Assembly (NCBI GenBank): GCA_947175205.1 | Contig: CAMWLS010000009.1 | Coordinates: 1-60,058, forward strand | Direction: 5' to 3' | Source: an uncultured Porphyromonadaceae bacterium | Lineage (GTDB): Bacteria > Bacteroidota > Bacteroidia > Bacteroidales > Muribaculaceae | Length of the DNA: 60,058 nucleotides | Shown here: in pieces, positions 17,706 through 27,901 of the stretch | How positions within the stretch are numbered: the first letter of the stretch is position 1 | Layout of the letters: every line of letters starts with the position of its first letter | Made by a program: the position numbers and the translations under genes | The notes under the pieces: model-generated | Told to the model about the DNA's origin: nothing | Database searches by the model: none | Seen by the model: only the letters and a program-made list of their open reading frames with translations

Positions 17706-18353
17706 TTAGCAGACATATGGGTTGTGTTTCTTCTCGTAACCTATTGTTGTGGTGTCTCCATGACCGGGAATAACTGTTGTATTGTCCGGTAAAGTGAACA
17801 GTCCTTTTTTGATGGATTCAATCAATGTCCTGTGGTCTCCTCCTGGTAAATCTGTTCTACCAATAGATGTCTCAAAAAGGCTGTCTCCGCTAATTACAAA
17901 ATCCTGTTCCTTGCAGTAAAGTGCAAGTCCGCCGGGGGTATGTCCGGGAACGGAAATTACCTTAAGTCTGGAGTCTCCAATTTCAATTATGTCACCATTC
18001 TTTAGCTTTCTTGTGATTGACACTGCTTGTATTTTTGCGTCCGTGATTCCATAATGGCGCATTTGGCTTGGTAAATCTTTCCCATATATTTCATCTGCCT
18101 CTGAGGCTAAAACGGGAATACTATATTTCTCAGCCAGATAGGTGTCACTGAAGCAGTGGTCCAGATGCAGGTGTGTATTGATTATTTGTGTCAGCTTAAT
18201 TGAATGGTCAGAGATATAATTGTCAAATATTTCTCTTTCCCTATCACTGGACATGCCGGGGTCAACTACAGCGGCATCATGAGTAGCCTCATCCACCAGT
18301 AGAAGTGTGTTCTCGCTAAAAGGATTAAAGACAAAACGTGTAATCTTTATCAT
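17706..18353 (-). CDS. MBL-fold metallo-hydrolase (glyoxalase II-like)
   Basis: 215 residues with the metal motif THLHLDH (His61, His63, Asp65, His66), later ligands in SVPGHTPGG, a GDSLF aspartate and a final IPGHGDTTT histidine. This is the glyoxalase II/YcbL subgroup, which hydrolyses small thioesters such as lactoyl-glutathione or similar; the true substrate here is unknown. The start lies 3 bases after the stop of rsmG, so the two are cotranscribed. Confidence 0.9.
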   Translation of the reverse strand: MIKITRFVFNPFSENTLLLVDEATHDAAVVDPGMSSDREREIFDNYISDHSIKLTQIINTHLHLDHCFSDTYLAEKYSIPVLASEADEIYGKDLPSQMRHYGITDAKIQAVSITRKLKNGDIIEIGDSRLKVISVPGHTPGGLALYCKEQDFVISGDSLFETSIGRTDLPGGDHRTLIESIKKGLFTLPDNTTVIPGHGDTTTIGYEKKHNPYVC

Positions 18354-18356
18354 AGG

Positions 18357-18995
18357 TCACTTTTTTATGGGTATATAAATTATTTTCTTGCTATCAAAAA
18401 ATGGTTCGTTAAAGAACTCATTAATTCCATATTCCAATACGGGATATTTTATTCCCTCTGATTCCTCCTCTATATCTCCACCTTTGAGCGCAATAATTCC
18501 GTTGGAGTAGCGATTTTTGCACAAGGCGGGGCATGGGGCAACGTTTTTCGTGGTTAATTTCACAAGATTATTTAGGGGCATAACTGCACGAGATACTACA
18601 TAATCAAATTTCTTATGGCACTCTCCTATGTCTCCATGCTGAAGCGTAATGTTGGTAAGGCCCAATTCCTTTGCTATAGCTTCTGCCACGCGTAATTTCT
18701 TCCCTATTCTGTCTATAAGATGGAAGGTGCACTTCGGATATATAGTGGCAAGAGGAATAGCCGGGAAGCCTCCACCGGTTCCCATGTCAAGAAATGATGT
18801 CCCGGAATCCAACGGGCCCAGGAAGGAGGCTATGGCGAGGCTATGGAGTATATGATGCAGATAAAGATTATCAATATCCTTACGAGATATTACATTAATC
18901 TTTTCATTCCATTCAGGATAGAGTTTCCCCATGAGAATGAATCTTTCTTTTGTCTCAGGGTCAAGTGTCGGAAAGTATTTTTCTATTAACTGCAT
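18357..18995 (-). CDS. rsmG: 16S rRNA (guanine-527 N7)-methyltransferase
   Basis: 212 residues. The SAM-binding motif MGTGGGFPAIPLA begins at residue 71, preceded by HSLAIASFLG and followed by FHLIDRIGKKLRVAEAI, the usual RsmG (GidB) pattern. It methylates G527 of 16S rRNA; loss of this gene gives low-level streptomycin resistance in other bacteria. First gene of a two-gene operon with the MBL hydrolase. Confidence 0.95.
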   Translation of the reverse strand: MQLIEKYFPTLDPETKERFILMGKLYPEWNEKINVISRKDIDNLYLHHILHSLAIASFLGPLDSGTSFLDMGTGGGFPAIPLATIYPKCTFHLIDRIGKKLRVAEAIAKELGLTNITLQHGDIGECHKKFDYVVSRAVMPLNNLVKLTTKNVAPCPALCKNRYSNGIIALKGGDIEEESEGIKYPVLEYGINEFFNEPFFDSKKIIYIPIKK

Positions 18996-19059
18996 GTCAA
19001 GGCTTTCTGTTGTTCATAGAACAAGGACTGGTGTCAGGTTGTTCTCAAATTGTGATTCG

Positions 19060-19067
19060 CAAAGGTA
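19060..19067 (-). promoter_or_regulatory. -7 box for rsmG
   Basis: Minus-strand TACCTTTG, about 65 bases before the rsmG start. No convincing -33 element was found. Confidence 0.45.
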
Positions 19068-19112
19068 ACAATAATATTTTTTAAATTACGTTAATATATA
19101 AAGTAAACAGAT

Positions 19113-19952
19113 ATGGTAAAGATAGGTAACTATAATATTATGCGCGTTGAGCGTGATGTGGATTTTGGCGTTTATCTTGTAGAACCTGACGGTGATGGTA
19201 CAGAGATATTACTTCCGGCAAGATATGTGCCTGAAAATGTAACCGTAGGAACTGATTTACGGGTATTCATTTACACTGATTCTGAAGACCGTCTGATTGC
19301 AACCACTGAGAAACCTTTTGCAACAGTAGGTCAGTTTGCTTTCCTTCAGGTTAATGCAGTCAACAGAGTAGGGGCATTTCTGGACTGGGGCTTACCCAAA
19401 GATTTACTTGTGCCATTTAAGGAGCAGCAGTCTAAAATGGTATCCGGTGGTGTTTATCCGGTGTATGTATATCTTGATATGACCACCAAACGTGTGGCTG
19501 CATCAGCAAGGCTGGAAAAATATCTTGGAAATGTATTTCCGGATTATAGTGTTGGGCAGGAAGTAAATGTTCTTGTGTGGAAACAGACAGAGATAGGGTA
19601 TAAGGTGATTGTGAACAATCTTCATCAAGGCATGATTTATTTTAATGAGATAAAGCGTAATCTTGTGATTGGCGAGAATGTTAATGCCTATGTGCGTAAG
19701 GTGAGAGAGGACGGAAAACTTGATCTTACCCTTGCCGGCAGTACGCAGGGCAGGGTGGAGGACGTTGCCGAAAAAATAATGTCCATGTTGAAAGAGAAGT
19801 CACGGTTGAGTGTGCATGAGAGTTCTTCTCCGGAGGAAATTAAAGCTGTGTTTGACTGCAGTAAGAAAGATTTTAAACGTGCATTAGGGAAACTGTATAA
19901 AGAACACAAATTACTCATTATGGACAATGAAATAATTGCTGTAAGTGATTGA
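19113..19952 (+). CDS. S1-domain RNA-binding protein (CvfB/YitL-like)
   Basis: 279 residues. Three S1-like OB folds in tandem (about 1-65, 66-135 and 145-215; the second has the motif VNRVGAFLDWGLPKDLLVPF) and a C-terminal winged-helix (about 222-279). This is the CvfB architecture, seen in Firmicutes and Bacteroidetes as an RNA-binding post-transcriptional regulator. It is divergent from rsmG and monocistronic. Function is inferred only from the family. Confidence 0.88.
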   Translation: MVKIGNYNIMRVERDVDFGVYLVEPDGDGTEILLPARYVPENVTVGTDLRVFIYTDSEDRLIATTEKPFATVGQFAFLQVNAVNRVGAFLDWGLPKDLLVPFKEQQSKMVSGGVYPVYVYLDMTTKRVAASARLEKYLGNVFPDYSVGQEVNVLVWKQTEIGYKVIVNNLHQGMIYFNEIKRNLVIGENVNAYVRKVREDGKLDLTLAGSTQGRVEDVAEKIMSMLKEKSRLSVHESSSPEEIKAVFDCSKKDFKRALGKLYKEHKLLIMDNEIIAVSD

Positions 19953-20072
19953 TAGTGTGATGTTTTGGTTAACTTTTATCTCGGTGATATATAGCTAATA
20001 CGCTGTGTGTCAATTAATTGATGCTAAGTTTTGGAGAACTTTGGCTTTGTGGCTTAAAAACATGTGAATAAA

Positions 20073-20104
20073 TTTGTGAAACCGGATGGAGCTAATTATT
20101 TTTG
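20073..20104 (+). promoter_or_regulatory. Promoter of nrdJ
   Basis: TTTG (20073-20076), 20-base spacer, TATTTTTG (20097-20104). It lies about 40 bases before the nrdJ start. Confidence 0.75.
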
Positions 20105-20145
20105 CACCTGCAATTTTTTTTAGAAAGTAATTTACCATTCTATCC

Positions 20146-22686
20146 ATGTCAGACTCACATAAAAAGTATTCATATGATGAAGCGACTGAAGCTTCATTAA
20201 ACTATTTTGACGGAGATGATCTTGCCGCAAAAGTATTTGTAAGTAAATATGCCCTTAAAGATTCTGAAGGTAATCTTTATGAGCTTACGCCGCGAGATAT
20301 GCATAACCGTCTTGCAGATGAAATAGTCCGCATAGAAAATAAGTATCCCAATCCACTTACTCATAGGGAGGTTATGGATGTACTTGATGAATTCAAGTAT
20401 ATAGTACCTCAGGGGGGGCCTATGGCCGGAATAGGTAACAGCCGGCAGGTAGGCTCTCTGTCAAATTGTTTTGTAATTGGACTTGATGGGACACCGGACT
20501 CTTACGGAGGCGTCATCAGGATAGATGAAGAGCAGGTTCAGTTAATGAAGCGTCGCGGAGGTGTAGGGCATGACCTGAGTCATATAAGACCAAAAGGCAC
20601 ACCTGTGAAGAACTCCGCGCTTACAAGTACAGGTCTGGTTCCATTCATGGAGCGTTACAGTAACTCAACAAGAGAAGTAGCTCAGGATGGACGGCGTGGC
20701 GCGCTTATGATGACAGTGTCAATCAAGCATCCGGACAGCGAGGCATTCATAGACGCCAAGATGACACAGGGAAAAGTTACGGGTGCCAATGTCTCAGTAC
20801 GTATAGACGATGCCTTTATGAAAGCAGCCCTGGCCGGAGAAAATTATACTCAGTGTTATCCGGTTAGCGGTGAAGATGTTCTGGTGCAGAAAGATATTGA
20901 AGCAGCTGCGTTATGGAAAAAGATTATTCACAACGCGTGGCAGTCAGCAGAGCCTGGAGTCCTTTTCTGGGATACCATCATTCGTGAGAGTGTACCTGAC
21001 TGCTATGCAGATCTTGGCTTCCGTACTATTTCCACAAATCCATGTGGCGAAATACCGCTTTGCCCTTATGACAGTTGCCGTCTGCTTGCCATTAATCTGT
21101 ATAGTTATGTAAAGAATCCCTTTACCCTTCAGGCGGAGTTTGATTTTGAATTATTCCGTAAGCACGTGGGGCTGGCTCAGCGCATAATGGATGATATTAT
21201 TGATCTTGAGATGGAAAAGATTGACACTATCCTGGAAAAGATTAATAAGGATCCGGAAACAGAAGAAGTAAAGAGCGCTGAACGTCATCTTTGGGAGAAG
21301 ATTAAGGCCAAGACTCTTCAGGGGCGTCGTACCGGTGTAGGTACTACAGCAGAAGGAGACATGTTGGCAGCCATGAATCTGCGTTACGGAACTCCGGAAG
21401 CCACTGACTTTTCAGAAAAAGTTCACCGTGAGTTGGCTCTCTCCGCATATGCTTCATCTGTGAATCTGGCAGAAGAACGTGGAGCGTTTGAGGTCTATGA
21501 TGCTTCCAGAGAACATAATAATCCTTTTATCCAGCGTCTGAAAGAGCAAAAGCCGGAATTGGTGGAGAAAATGGAGCGTGTAGGTCGCCGCAATATAGCA
21601 TGTCTGACCATTGCTCCCACAGGAACCACCAGCCTTATGACACGCACAACTTCCGGAATAGAACCCGTTTTTATGCCGGTGTATAAAAGACGAAGAAAGG
21701 TGAATCCGGGTGACGCAGATGTTCACGTTGATTTTATGGATGAAAATGGAGATGCTTTTGAAGAGTATATAGTATATCATCCTAAATTCCTGGAATGGAT
21801 GAAGACCAGAGGATTAGAAGTCCATAAGAATATGTCCCAGGAAGAAATAGATGAACTTGTTAAAATGTCGCCTTACGCAGGAGCTACTGCCAATGATATT
21901 GACTGGTTGGAGAAGGTGCGTATGCAAGGACGTATTCAGAAATGGGTGGACCACTCAATTTCAGTAACTATAAATTTACCGTCTGATGTTTCTGAGGAAA
22001 CCGTTGCAGATCTGTATGCAGAGGCCTGGAGAAGCGGCTGCAAAGGTTGTACGGTTTATAGAGATGGTTCTCGCTCAGGAGTGTTGGTTTCCATAGAGAA
22101 GAAACCAGCAGAGCCCAAGTCGCCTGAGATAAAGCCCCATGTTGCTAAACGTCCCATAGAACTTGAGGCAGATGTGGTCCGTTTCCAGAATAATAAAGAG
22201 AAGTGGATTGCATTTGTGGGCCTTATAGACGGAGAACCTTACGAGATATTTACCGGTCTGGCTGATGATGACGATGGTATTTTTTGCCCTAAGAGTGTGA
22301 CCCATGGAAAAATTATCAAGGCTGTGGATGCAGAGGGGAATAAGAGATATGATTTCCAGTTTGTTAATAAACGCGGATACAAGACCACCATTGAGGGTCT
22401 CTCAGACAAGTTTAATCCGGAGTACTGGAATTATGCCAAGCTTATATCCGGAGTACTACGATATGGAATGCCCATAGATCAGGTGCTGAAACTTGTAGGA
22501 GGCCTTGAACTTGATTCCCAGAGTATCAATACGTGGAAAATGGGTGTGGAAAGAGCTCTTAAAAAGTATCTTCCCAATGGAATGAAAGCAAAGGGGCAGC
22601 GCTGTCCCAACTGTGGTAACGAGACCCTGGTATATCAGGAAGGATGTCTGATATGTACATCTTGCGGTACGTCTAAATGCGGGTGA
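20146..22686 (+). CDS. nrdJ: Adenosylcobalamin-dependent (class II) ribonucleotide reductase
   Basis: 846 residues; reduces ribonucleotides with a radical from vitamin B12 coenzyme, so it works with or without oxygen. Seen: SLSNCFVIGL with the first active-site cysteine, NPCGEIPLCPYDSC with the thiyl-radical cysteine, the phosphate loop APTGTTSLM, and a C-terminal zinc-like site CPNCGN plus CTSCG, ending in a CGTSKCG redox pair. Typical length for the Bacteroidetes enzyme. No cobalamin riboswitch is visible in its 193-base upstream region. With nrdDG the window encodes two oxygen-niche classes of RNR. Confidence 0.95.
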   Translation: MSDSHKKYSYDEATEASLNYFDGDDLAAKVFVSKYALKDSEGNLYELTPRDMHNRLADEIVRIENKYPNPLTHREVMDVLDEFKYIVPQGGPMAGIGNSRQVGSLSNCFVIGLDGTPDSYGGVIRIDEEQVQLMKRRGGVGHDLSHIRPKGTPVKNSALTSTGLVPFMERYSNSTREVAQDGRRGALMMTVSIKHPDSEAFIDAKMTQGKVTGANVSVRIDDAFMKAALAGENYTQCYPVSGEDVLVQKDIEAAALWKKIIHNAWQSAEPGVLFWDTIIRESVPDCYADLGFRTISTNPCGEIPLCPYDSCRLLAINLYSYVKNPFTLQAEFDFELFRKHVGLAQRIMDDIIDLEMEKIDTILEKINKDPETEEVKSAERHLWEKIKAKTLQGRRTGVGTTAEGDMLAAMNLRYGTPEATDFSEKVHRELALSAYASSVNLAEERGAFEVYDASREHNNPFIQRLKEQKPELVEKMERVGRRNIACLTIAPTGTTSLMTRTTSGIEPVFMPVYKRRRKVNPGDADVHVDFMDENGDAFEEYIVYHPKFLEWMKTRGLEVHKNMSQEEIDELVKMSPYAGATANDIDWLEKVRMQGRIQKWVDHSISVTINLPSDVSEETVADLYAEAWRSGCKGCTVYRDGSRSGVLVSIEKKPAEPKSPEIKPHVAKRPIELEADVVRFQNNKEKWIAFVGLIDGEPYEIFTGLADDDDGIFCPKSVTHGKIIKAVDAEGNKRYDFQFVNKRGYKTTIEGLSDKFNPEYWNYAKLISGVLRYGMPIDQVLKLVGGLELDSQSINTWKMGVERALKKYLPNGMKAKGQRCPNCGNETLVYQEGCLICTSCGTSKCG

Positions 22687-22821
22687 TACGGGATAAGAAT
22701 GTTGTATAACATGTGTGTGGAATGTTAAATTTAGCACTTAATATTTGTAACACCAGCTCATAATAAGTAATTTAGCACCAAAATTTGAATAACCCAATTA
22801 CAATAATTATACCAATATATC

Positions 22822-25497
22822 ATGAAGATAACATTCAGCGTGGATTATCGTACTAACTGGGGTGAAAATGTCTATATCATAGGCAACATTCCGCAGTTAG
22901 GAGATAATGAATTTAATCGCGCCGTACCCATGAGACTTGAAGGCGTTGAAACTTGGGTAGCAAGTATTGAGGTCCCAGATAATCAGCCCAGTTTTGAATA
23001 CCGTTACATGGTTAAACATGAGAGCGGAGCCGTCAAGAATGAATGGGGAAAGGGACATAAGTATGTTGCGGGGCGCTCAGCAAAGCCAGTTGCAGTTTAT
23101 GACCGCTGGCAGGACCAGCCCTGGGATAAGCCGTATTACTCTTCAGCTTTTACGGAGTGTATCTGTCACAGAACTGACCGTCAGAAGGAGCAGGCTCCCA
23201 AAGTGGGCTGTGTAAATATACGCATAAGCGCTCCCATGATAAAAGACAATCAGGTTTTGGCCGTGAGCGGCGCTACAGCTGCCATGGGAGAATGGGATGT
23301 GAATAAGGCTCTTGTGCTTAATGATGCTAATTTCCCAGAATGGGCCATCAATATAGAAAATAAAGATATAACACCTGAGACTGAATTTAAGTTCCTTATT
23401 CTGGACCGTGAGACCCGCGAGGTGGTTGCCTGGGAGGGCGGTAATAACCGCAGTATGGGTATTACGCCTGAAAAGGATGGGGTTACAGTGCTGGCAGGAA
23501 TGCGCTTTATCAATCCCCTTGCACCCTGGAAAGGTGCCGGCGTGGCAATTCCGGTTTTCTCAGTGCGTACAGAGGATGATTTTGGAGTAGGTGACTTTTA
23601 TGATCTCAAGAAAGTTATTGACTGGGCGTCAGAGACCGGTCAGACTTTCTTACAGATTCTCCCCATCAATGATACCACAATGACTCATACATGGACGGAT
23701 TCATATCCGTATAACGCTAACTCAACATTTGCGTTACATCCCATGTTTATGCGTCTTTCAGAGCTGGGCACACTGGATAATCCTGACCGTCAGGCTTATT
23801 ATGATAATCTTGGTAAAGAGCTGAATTCTCTGGCTGAAATTGATTATGAACGTGTAAATAACGGAAAGATAGAATTCTTCCGTGAGATTTTTGCACAGAA
23901 CGGACCTGCTGTTATCAATAGTAAAGAGTATAAAGACTTTGTAAAGCGAAACGCTGACTGGCTGCTGCCTTATGCTGCTTTCTGTGTCCTGCGTGATATG
24001 TATCACACACCGGACTTCAGTCAGTGGGGTGAATATGCACAGTATGATGCAGGAAAGGTTAAGGATTTTATTAGCCGGAATCAGAACGCAATAGATTATG
24101 TGTGCTACCTTCAGTATAATCTGGATAAACAGATGCGCCATGTCCGTGATTATGCACACTCAAAGGGAATAGCTATAAAGGGAGATATTCCCATTGGTAT
24201 CTCGCGTACAAGCGTTGATGCGTGGCTATCTCCGCGTCTGTTCAATATGGACTGTCAGGCCGGCGCACCCCCGGATGATTTCTCTGTCCTTGGCCAGAAC
24301 TGGGGTTTCCCCACTTATAACTGGGAAGAGATGAATAAAGATGGCTTTGCCTGGTGGAAAGCTCGCTTTACTAAGATGTCTGAATATTTTGACGCATACA
24401 GAATTGACCATGTGCTTGGATTCTTCCGTATTTGGCAGATTCCTATGGATGCGCTTCACGGTCTGTTGGGAGTCTTTAATCCGGCACTTCCTTTCTCGCC
24501 AGAGGAATTACGTAACAGTTATGACTTCTGGTTAGATGTTGACCTCCAGACAACTCCGTATATAATGGACCATTTCCTTGGTGATTTCTTTGGAGAATAC
24601 ACTGATGAGGCCCGAGACCGTTTCATGTATCCTGTAGGGTACGGCCGTTATAAGCTGAAGGATGAATTCTCAACCCAGAGGAGGGTGGCTGATTTCTTCG
24701 CAAATCAGGAGAAAGATGATAAGAACACTCGCCTGTGCAATGGCCTTCTGGGACTCATTGATGATGTTCTGTTTATAGAAGACCCGTATGAGAAAGGTAA
24801 ATATCATCCCCGTATCTCTGCTCAGTTTACCTATATATATAGGTCTCTTACAGATTATGAGCGCTGGTGTTTTGACCGTCTGTACAATGATTTCTATTAT
24901 CACCGTCATAATGACTTCTGGTATGGTAAGGCCATGTGGAAGCTGCCTCCTCTGATTGATGCTACAGATATGCTTGTCTGTGCAGAAGATCTTGGTATGA
25001 TTCCTGATTGTGTTCCGGCAGTCATGCACGCCCTTGAGATTCTTTCACTGGAAATACAGCGTATGCCAAAGGATCCCAGAACCCGCTTTGGCAATACATG
25101 GAATTATCCCTATTACAGCGTATGTACAACATCTACCCATGATATGGGCGGAATCCGTCAATGGTGGGAAGAAAACCGCGATGCTACACAGGACTTCTAT
25201 AATAATGTGTTGCATCAGCACGGGGAAGCTCCCTTCTATGCAGAACCTTGGGTATGTGATAAGATTGTTGACCTGCATCTTCAGTCTCCTTCCATGCTGT
25301 GCATACTTCCGTTACAGGACTGGCTCTCTACGGACGGAAAACTGCGTAGGCACAATCCTCAGGAAGAGCAGATTAATGTTCCTGCTAATCCCCGTCATTA
25401 CTGGCGCTATCGCATGCATCTGACCATGGAAGAGCTCTTGGCTCAGAAAGACTTCAATGCTCGTATGCAGGACAAGATAAGTCATTCAGGCCGTTAA
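22822..25497 (+). CDS. malQ: 4-alpha-glucanotransferase with CBM20 domains (amylomaltase)
   Basis: 891 residues. Two N-terminal starch-binding CBM20-like domains (about 1-100 and 130-235) precede a GH77 barrel. It moves alpha-1,4-glucan chains between maltodextrins in the cytoplasm; there is no signal peptide. Catalytic features: nucleophile Asp529 in AYRIDHVLGFFR, acid/base Glu722 in CAEDLGMIP and the 250s-loop region DWLSPRLFN-like segment (WLSPRLFNMDC). This longer CBM20-GH77 layout resembles plant DPE2 and is common in Bacteroidetes. It probably works with pullulanase in starch or glycogen use. Confidence 0.94.
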   Translation: MKITFSVDYRTNWGENVYIIGNIPQLGDNEFNRAVPMRLEGVETWVASIEVPDNQPSFEYRYMVKHESGAVKNEWGKGHKYVAGRSAKPVAVYDRWQDQPWDKPYYSSAFTECICHRTDRQKEQAPKVGCVNIRISAPMIKDNQVLAVSGATAAMGEWDVNKALVLNDANFPEWAINIENKDITPETEFKFLILDRETREVVAWEGGNNRSMGITPEKDGVTVLAGMRFINPLAPWKGAGVAIPVFSVRTEDDFGVGDFYDLKKVIDWASETGQTFLQILPINDTTMTHTWTDSYPYNANSTFALHPMFMRLSELGTLDNPDRQAYYDNLGKELNSLAEIDYERVNNGKIEFFREIFAQNGPAVINSKEYKDFVKRNADWLLPYAAFCVLRDMYHTPDFSQWGEYAQYDAGKVKDFISRNQNAIDYVCYLQYNLDKQMRHVRDYAHSKGIAIKGDIPIGISRTSVDAWLSPRLFNMDCQAGAPPDDFSVLGQNWGFPTYNWEEMNKDGFAWWKARFTKMSEYFDAYRIDHVLGFFRIWQIPMDALHGLLGVFNPALPFSPEELRNSYDFWLDVDLQTTPYIMDHFLGDFFGEYTDEARDRFMYPVGYGRYKLKDEFSTQRRVADFFANQEKDDKNTRLCNGLLGLIDDVLFIEDPYEKGKYHPRISAQFTYIYRSLTDYERWCFDRLYNDFYYHRHNDFWYGKAMWKLPPLIDATDMLVCAEDLGMIPDCVPAVMHALEILSLEIQRMPKDPRTRFGNTWNYPYYSVCTTSTHDMGGIRQWWEENRDATQDFYNNVLHQHGEAPFYAEPWVCDKIVDLHLQSPSMLCILPLQDWLSTDGKLRRHNPQEEQINVPANPRHYWRYRMHLTMEELLAQKDFNARMQDKISHSGR

Positions 25498-25521
25498 TGT
25501 CAGAAATGGACTGAATTTTAT

Positions 25522-25560
25522 AAACGCGCGACCAAGGCATCCAGCTTTGGCCGCGCGTTT
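25522..25560 (+). terminator. Terminator after malQ
   Basis: GC-rich stem with arms 25522-25530 and 25552-25560 and an inner ccaa/ttgg pair; ends in three T. Confidence 0.7.
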
Positions 25561-25614
25561 CATGATTTAACACATAAAATGGTTCCTGACAATCTATATG
25601 TCAGTAAAAATCAT

Positions 25615-25622
25615 TATCTTTG
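25615..25622 (+). promoter_or_regulatory. -7 box for efp
   Basis: TATCTTTG, a perfect TAnnTTTG match, about 42 bases before the efp start; -33 element weak. Confidence 0.55.
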
Positions 25623-25663
25623 CGGTCTAAAAGTGGAAAAATAAATATCTCATATAATAATTT

Positions 25664-26230
25664 ATGGCAACTACAGCTGATTTTAAAAACGGAATGTGCC
25701 TGGATATAGATGGCAACTATTTCTTCATTGTTGAATTCCTCCATGTTAAACCCGGAAAAGGTCCGGCTTTCGTACGTACAAAACTTAAGAATGTAAAGAC
25801 CGGCCGTGTAATAGACAAAACATGGAACTCCGGAGTTAAGGTTGATGAAGTACGTATTGAACGTCGCCCCTATCAGTATCTCTATAAGGATGATATGGGT
25901 TACAACTTCATGCATACTGAAACTTTTGAGCAGGTGGCTATCCCCGGCGAGAGTATTGACGGCGTTGAATTCCTTAAGGAAGGTGATATCTGTGAGGCTA
26001 TGGTACATGCAGCATCTGATACTATCCTTACTTGTGAGATGCCTACATCCGTAGTGCTTGAAATAACATATACAGAGCCCGGTATTAAAGGCGATACAGC
26101 AACAAATACACTTAAACCCGCTACTGTAGAAACAGGCGCTGAAGTACGTGTGCCCCTGTTCTGCAATATTGGTGATAAGGTTCGCATTGATACCCGTAAT
26201 GGTAGTTACGTTGAGCGCATAAAGGCTTAA
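25664..26230 (+). CDS. efp: Translation elongation factor P
   Basis: 188 residues with the KOW-like N-terminal domain and two OB domains. Relieves ribosome stalling at polyproline stretches. The tip loop of domain I reads KPGKGPAF, with Lys32 where Lys34 is modified in E. coli EF-P, so a modifying enzyme may exist elsewhere in the genome; none is in this window. Flanked by its own promoter and a strong terminator. Confidence 0.96.
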   Translation: MATTADFKNGMCLDIDGNYFFIVEFLHVKPGKGPAFVRTKLKNVKTGRVIDKTWNSGVKVDEVRIERRPYQYLYKDDMGYNFMHTETFEQVAIPGESIDGVEFLKEGDICEAMVHAASDTILTCEMPTSVVLEITYTEPGIKGDTATNTLKPATVETGAEVRVPLFCNIGDKVRIDTRNGSYVERIKA

Positions 26231-26250
26231 AGTCCTATACAAAATATTCC

Positions 26251-26293
26251 TGAGAGGGCGTGCATGAGAGTGATTTTCATGCGCGCCCTCTCA
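26251..26293 (+). terminator. Terminator after efp
   Basis: 17-bp stem, arms 26251-26267 and 26277-26293, one G-U pair, 9-base loop. Confidence 0.75.
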
Positions 26294-26433
26294 AGTATTT
26301 ATTGGACGCGAAGAAGAATGTTAGACCAGAATGCTTTTAGAAATGCGCGGTTAAAGATGTACTCCTGAAGACCAAATTTTTAGAGCTGGGATAAAAAATT
26401 TCAATTATAATTCATGGAATTAAAAAATAGTGT

Positions 26434-26441
26434 TATATTTG
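26434..26441 (+). promoter_or_regulatory. -7 box for gdhA
   Basis: TATATTTG about 95 bases before the gdhA start; no clear -33. The roughly 80-base leader is pyrimidine and A rich. Confidence 0.5.
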
Positions 26442-26535
26442 TCCTTTGAAGGTCGCCCTTTCCTAAGCGGCCCTAAACACAACTTGAAATCTAACTAAAC
26501 CAACTAAAACTAACCTTCTAAAGTACTGACCCATT

Positions 26536-27873
26536 ATGGACATTAACAGTATTATGACCTCATTAGAGGCTAAGCATCCCGGTGAGAAAGAATATCTGCA
26601 GGCCGTGAAAGAAGTTCTTCTCTCTGTTGCTGATGTTTATAATCAGCATCCTGAGTTTGAGCGAAATAAGATTATTGAAAGAATGGTAGAGCCTGACCGT
26701 ATTGTAACATTCAGAGTTACATGGTTGGATGATAAAGGTGAGGTTCAGAACAATATAGGATATCGTGTACAGTTTAACAATGCCATTGGCCCGTACAAAG
26801 GTGGTATCCGCTTCCACGCAAGTGTAAACCTCTCAATCCTGAAGTTCCTGGGATTTGAGCAGACATTCAAAAATGCTCTCACTACACTTCCTATGGGCGG
26901 AGCTAAAGGCGGTTCAGATTTCTCTCCCAGAGGTAAGAGTGACCGTGAAATCATGCGTTTCTGTCAGGCCTTTATCCTTGGCTTATGGAAGAGCCTTGGT
27001 CCGGACCGTGATGTCCCCGCAGGTGATATAGGCGTTGGTGGCCGTGAAGTAGGTTACATGTTTGGTATGTACAAGAAGCTTGTAAACAAACATGACGGTT
27101 CATTCACCGGCAAGGGTCTGTCATTTGGTGGTAGTCGTATACGTCCTGAGGCCACCGGTTTTGGCGCACTATATTTTGTTCAGAGTGTTCTTAAGAGAAA
27201 GAATCAGGAAGTAAAGGGTAAAACCATAGCCATCTCAGGATTTGGTAATGTCGCTTGGGGCGCTGCTCTTAAAGCGACAGAGCTCGGTGGTAAAGTTGTT
27301 ACTTTATCTGGCCCCGACGGCTATATCTATGATCCGGCAGGTCTTGACGCAGAAAAGATTGACTATATGCTTGAGCTTCGTGCTTCCGGTAATGATATCG
27401 TAGCACCTTATGCTGAGAAATTTCCCGGTTCTACTTTCTTTGCCGGTCGTAAACCCTGGGAACAGAAGGTGGATATAGCACTTCCATGCGCTACTCAGAA
27501 TGAGCTTAATGGCGATGATGCGAAGATGCTTATAGCTAATGGAGTGGAACTTGTTGCAGAAGTTTCTAATATGGGCTGTACTCCTGAGGCAATTGATACT
27601 TTCATTGAAAACCATGTCACTTATGCTCCCGGTAAAGCTGTAAACGCCGGTGGTGTTGCTACTTCCGGCCTTGAGATGAGCCAGAATGCAATGCACCTGC
27701 AGTGGAGCGCTGAGGAAGTGGATGAAAAACTCCACACCATTATGCGTGACATACATGAGCAGTGTGTAAAATATGGTGAAGAACCTGACGGTTATGTAAA
27801 CTATATGAAGGGAGCTAATATAGCAGGCTTTATGAAGGTTGCAGACGCCATGATGGGGCAGGGTGTAATCTGA
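26536..27873 (+). CDS. gdhA: Glutamate dehydrogenase (probably NADP-linked)
   Basis: 445 residues, hexameric small-type GDH; interconverts 2-oxoglutarate plus ammonia and glutamate. The substrate lysines Lys88 (GPYKGGIRFH) and Lys112 and the catalytic Lys124 in PMGGAKGGSDF are present, and the dinucleotide fold GFGNVAWGAA follows. The cofactor is inferred from close similarity to the NADP type. Its nearness to glutamine synthetase in the window shows ammonium assimilation genes, although they are separate transcription units. Confidence 0.95.
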   Translation: MDINSIMTSLEAKHPGEKEYLQAVKEVLLSVADVYNQHPEFERNKIIERMVEPDRIVTFRVTWLDDKGEVQNNIGYRVQFNNAIGPYKGGIRFHASVNLSILKFLGFEQTFKNALTTLPMGGAKGGSDFSPRGKSDREIMRFCQAFILGLWKSLGPDRDVPAGDIGVGGREVGYMFGMYKKLVNKHDGSFTGKGLSFGGSRIRPEATGFGALYFVQSVLKRKNQEVKGKTIAISGFGNVAWGAALKATELGGKVVTLSGPDGYIYDPAGLDAEKIDYMLELRASGNDIVAPYAEKFPGSTFFAGRKPWEQKVDIALPCATQNELNGDDAKMLIANGVELVAEVSNMGCTPEAIDTFIENHVTYAPGKAVNAGGVATSGLEMSQNAMHLQWSAEEVDEKLHTIMRDIHEQCVKYGEEPDGYVNYMKGANIAGFMKVADAMMGQGVI

Positions 27874-27901
27874 TAAGACCAGTTTAATCAATAAGTATTT
27901 T

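Noticed and set aside
19953-20145. Cobalamin riboswitch before nrdJ
   Set aside because: No B12-box-like sequence or suitable fold in the short upstream region; only a standard promoter is seen.
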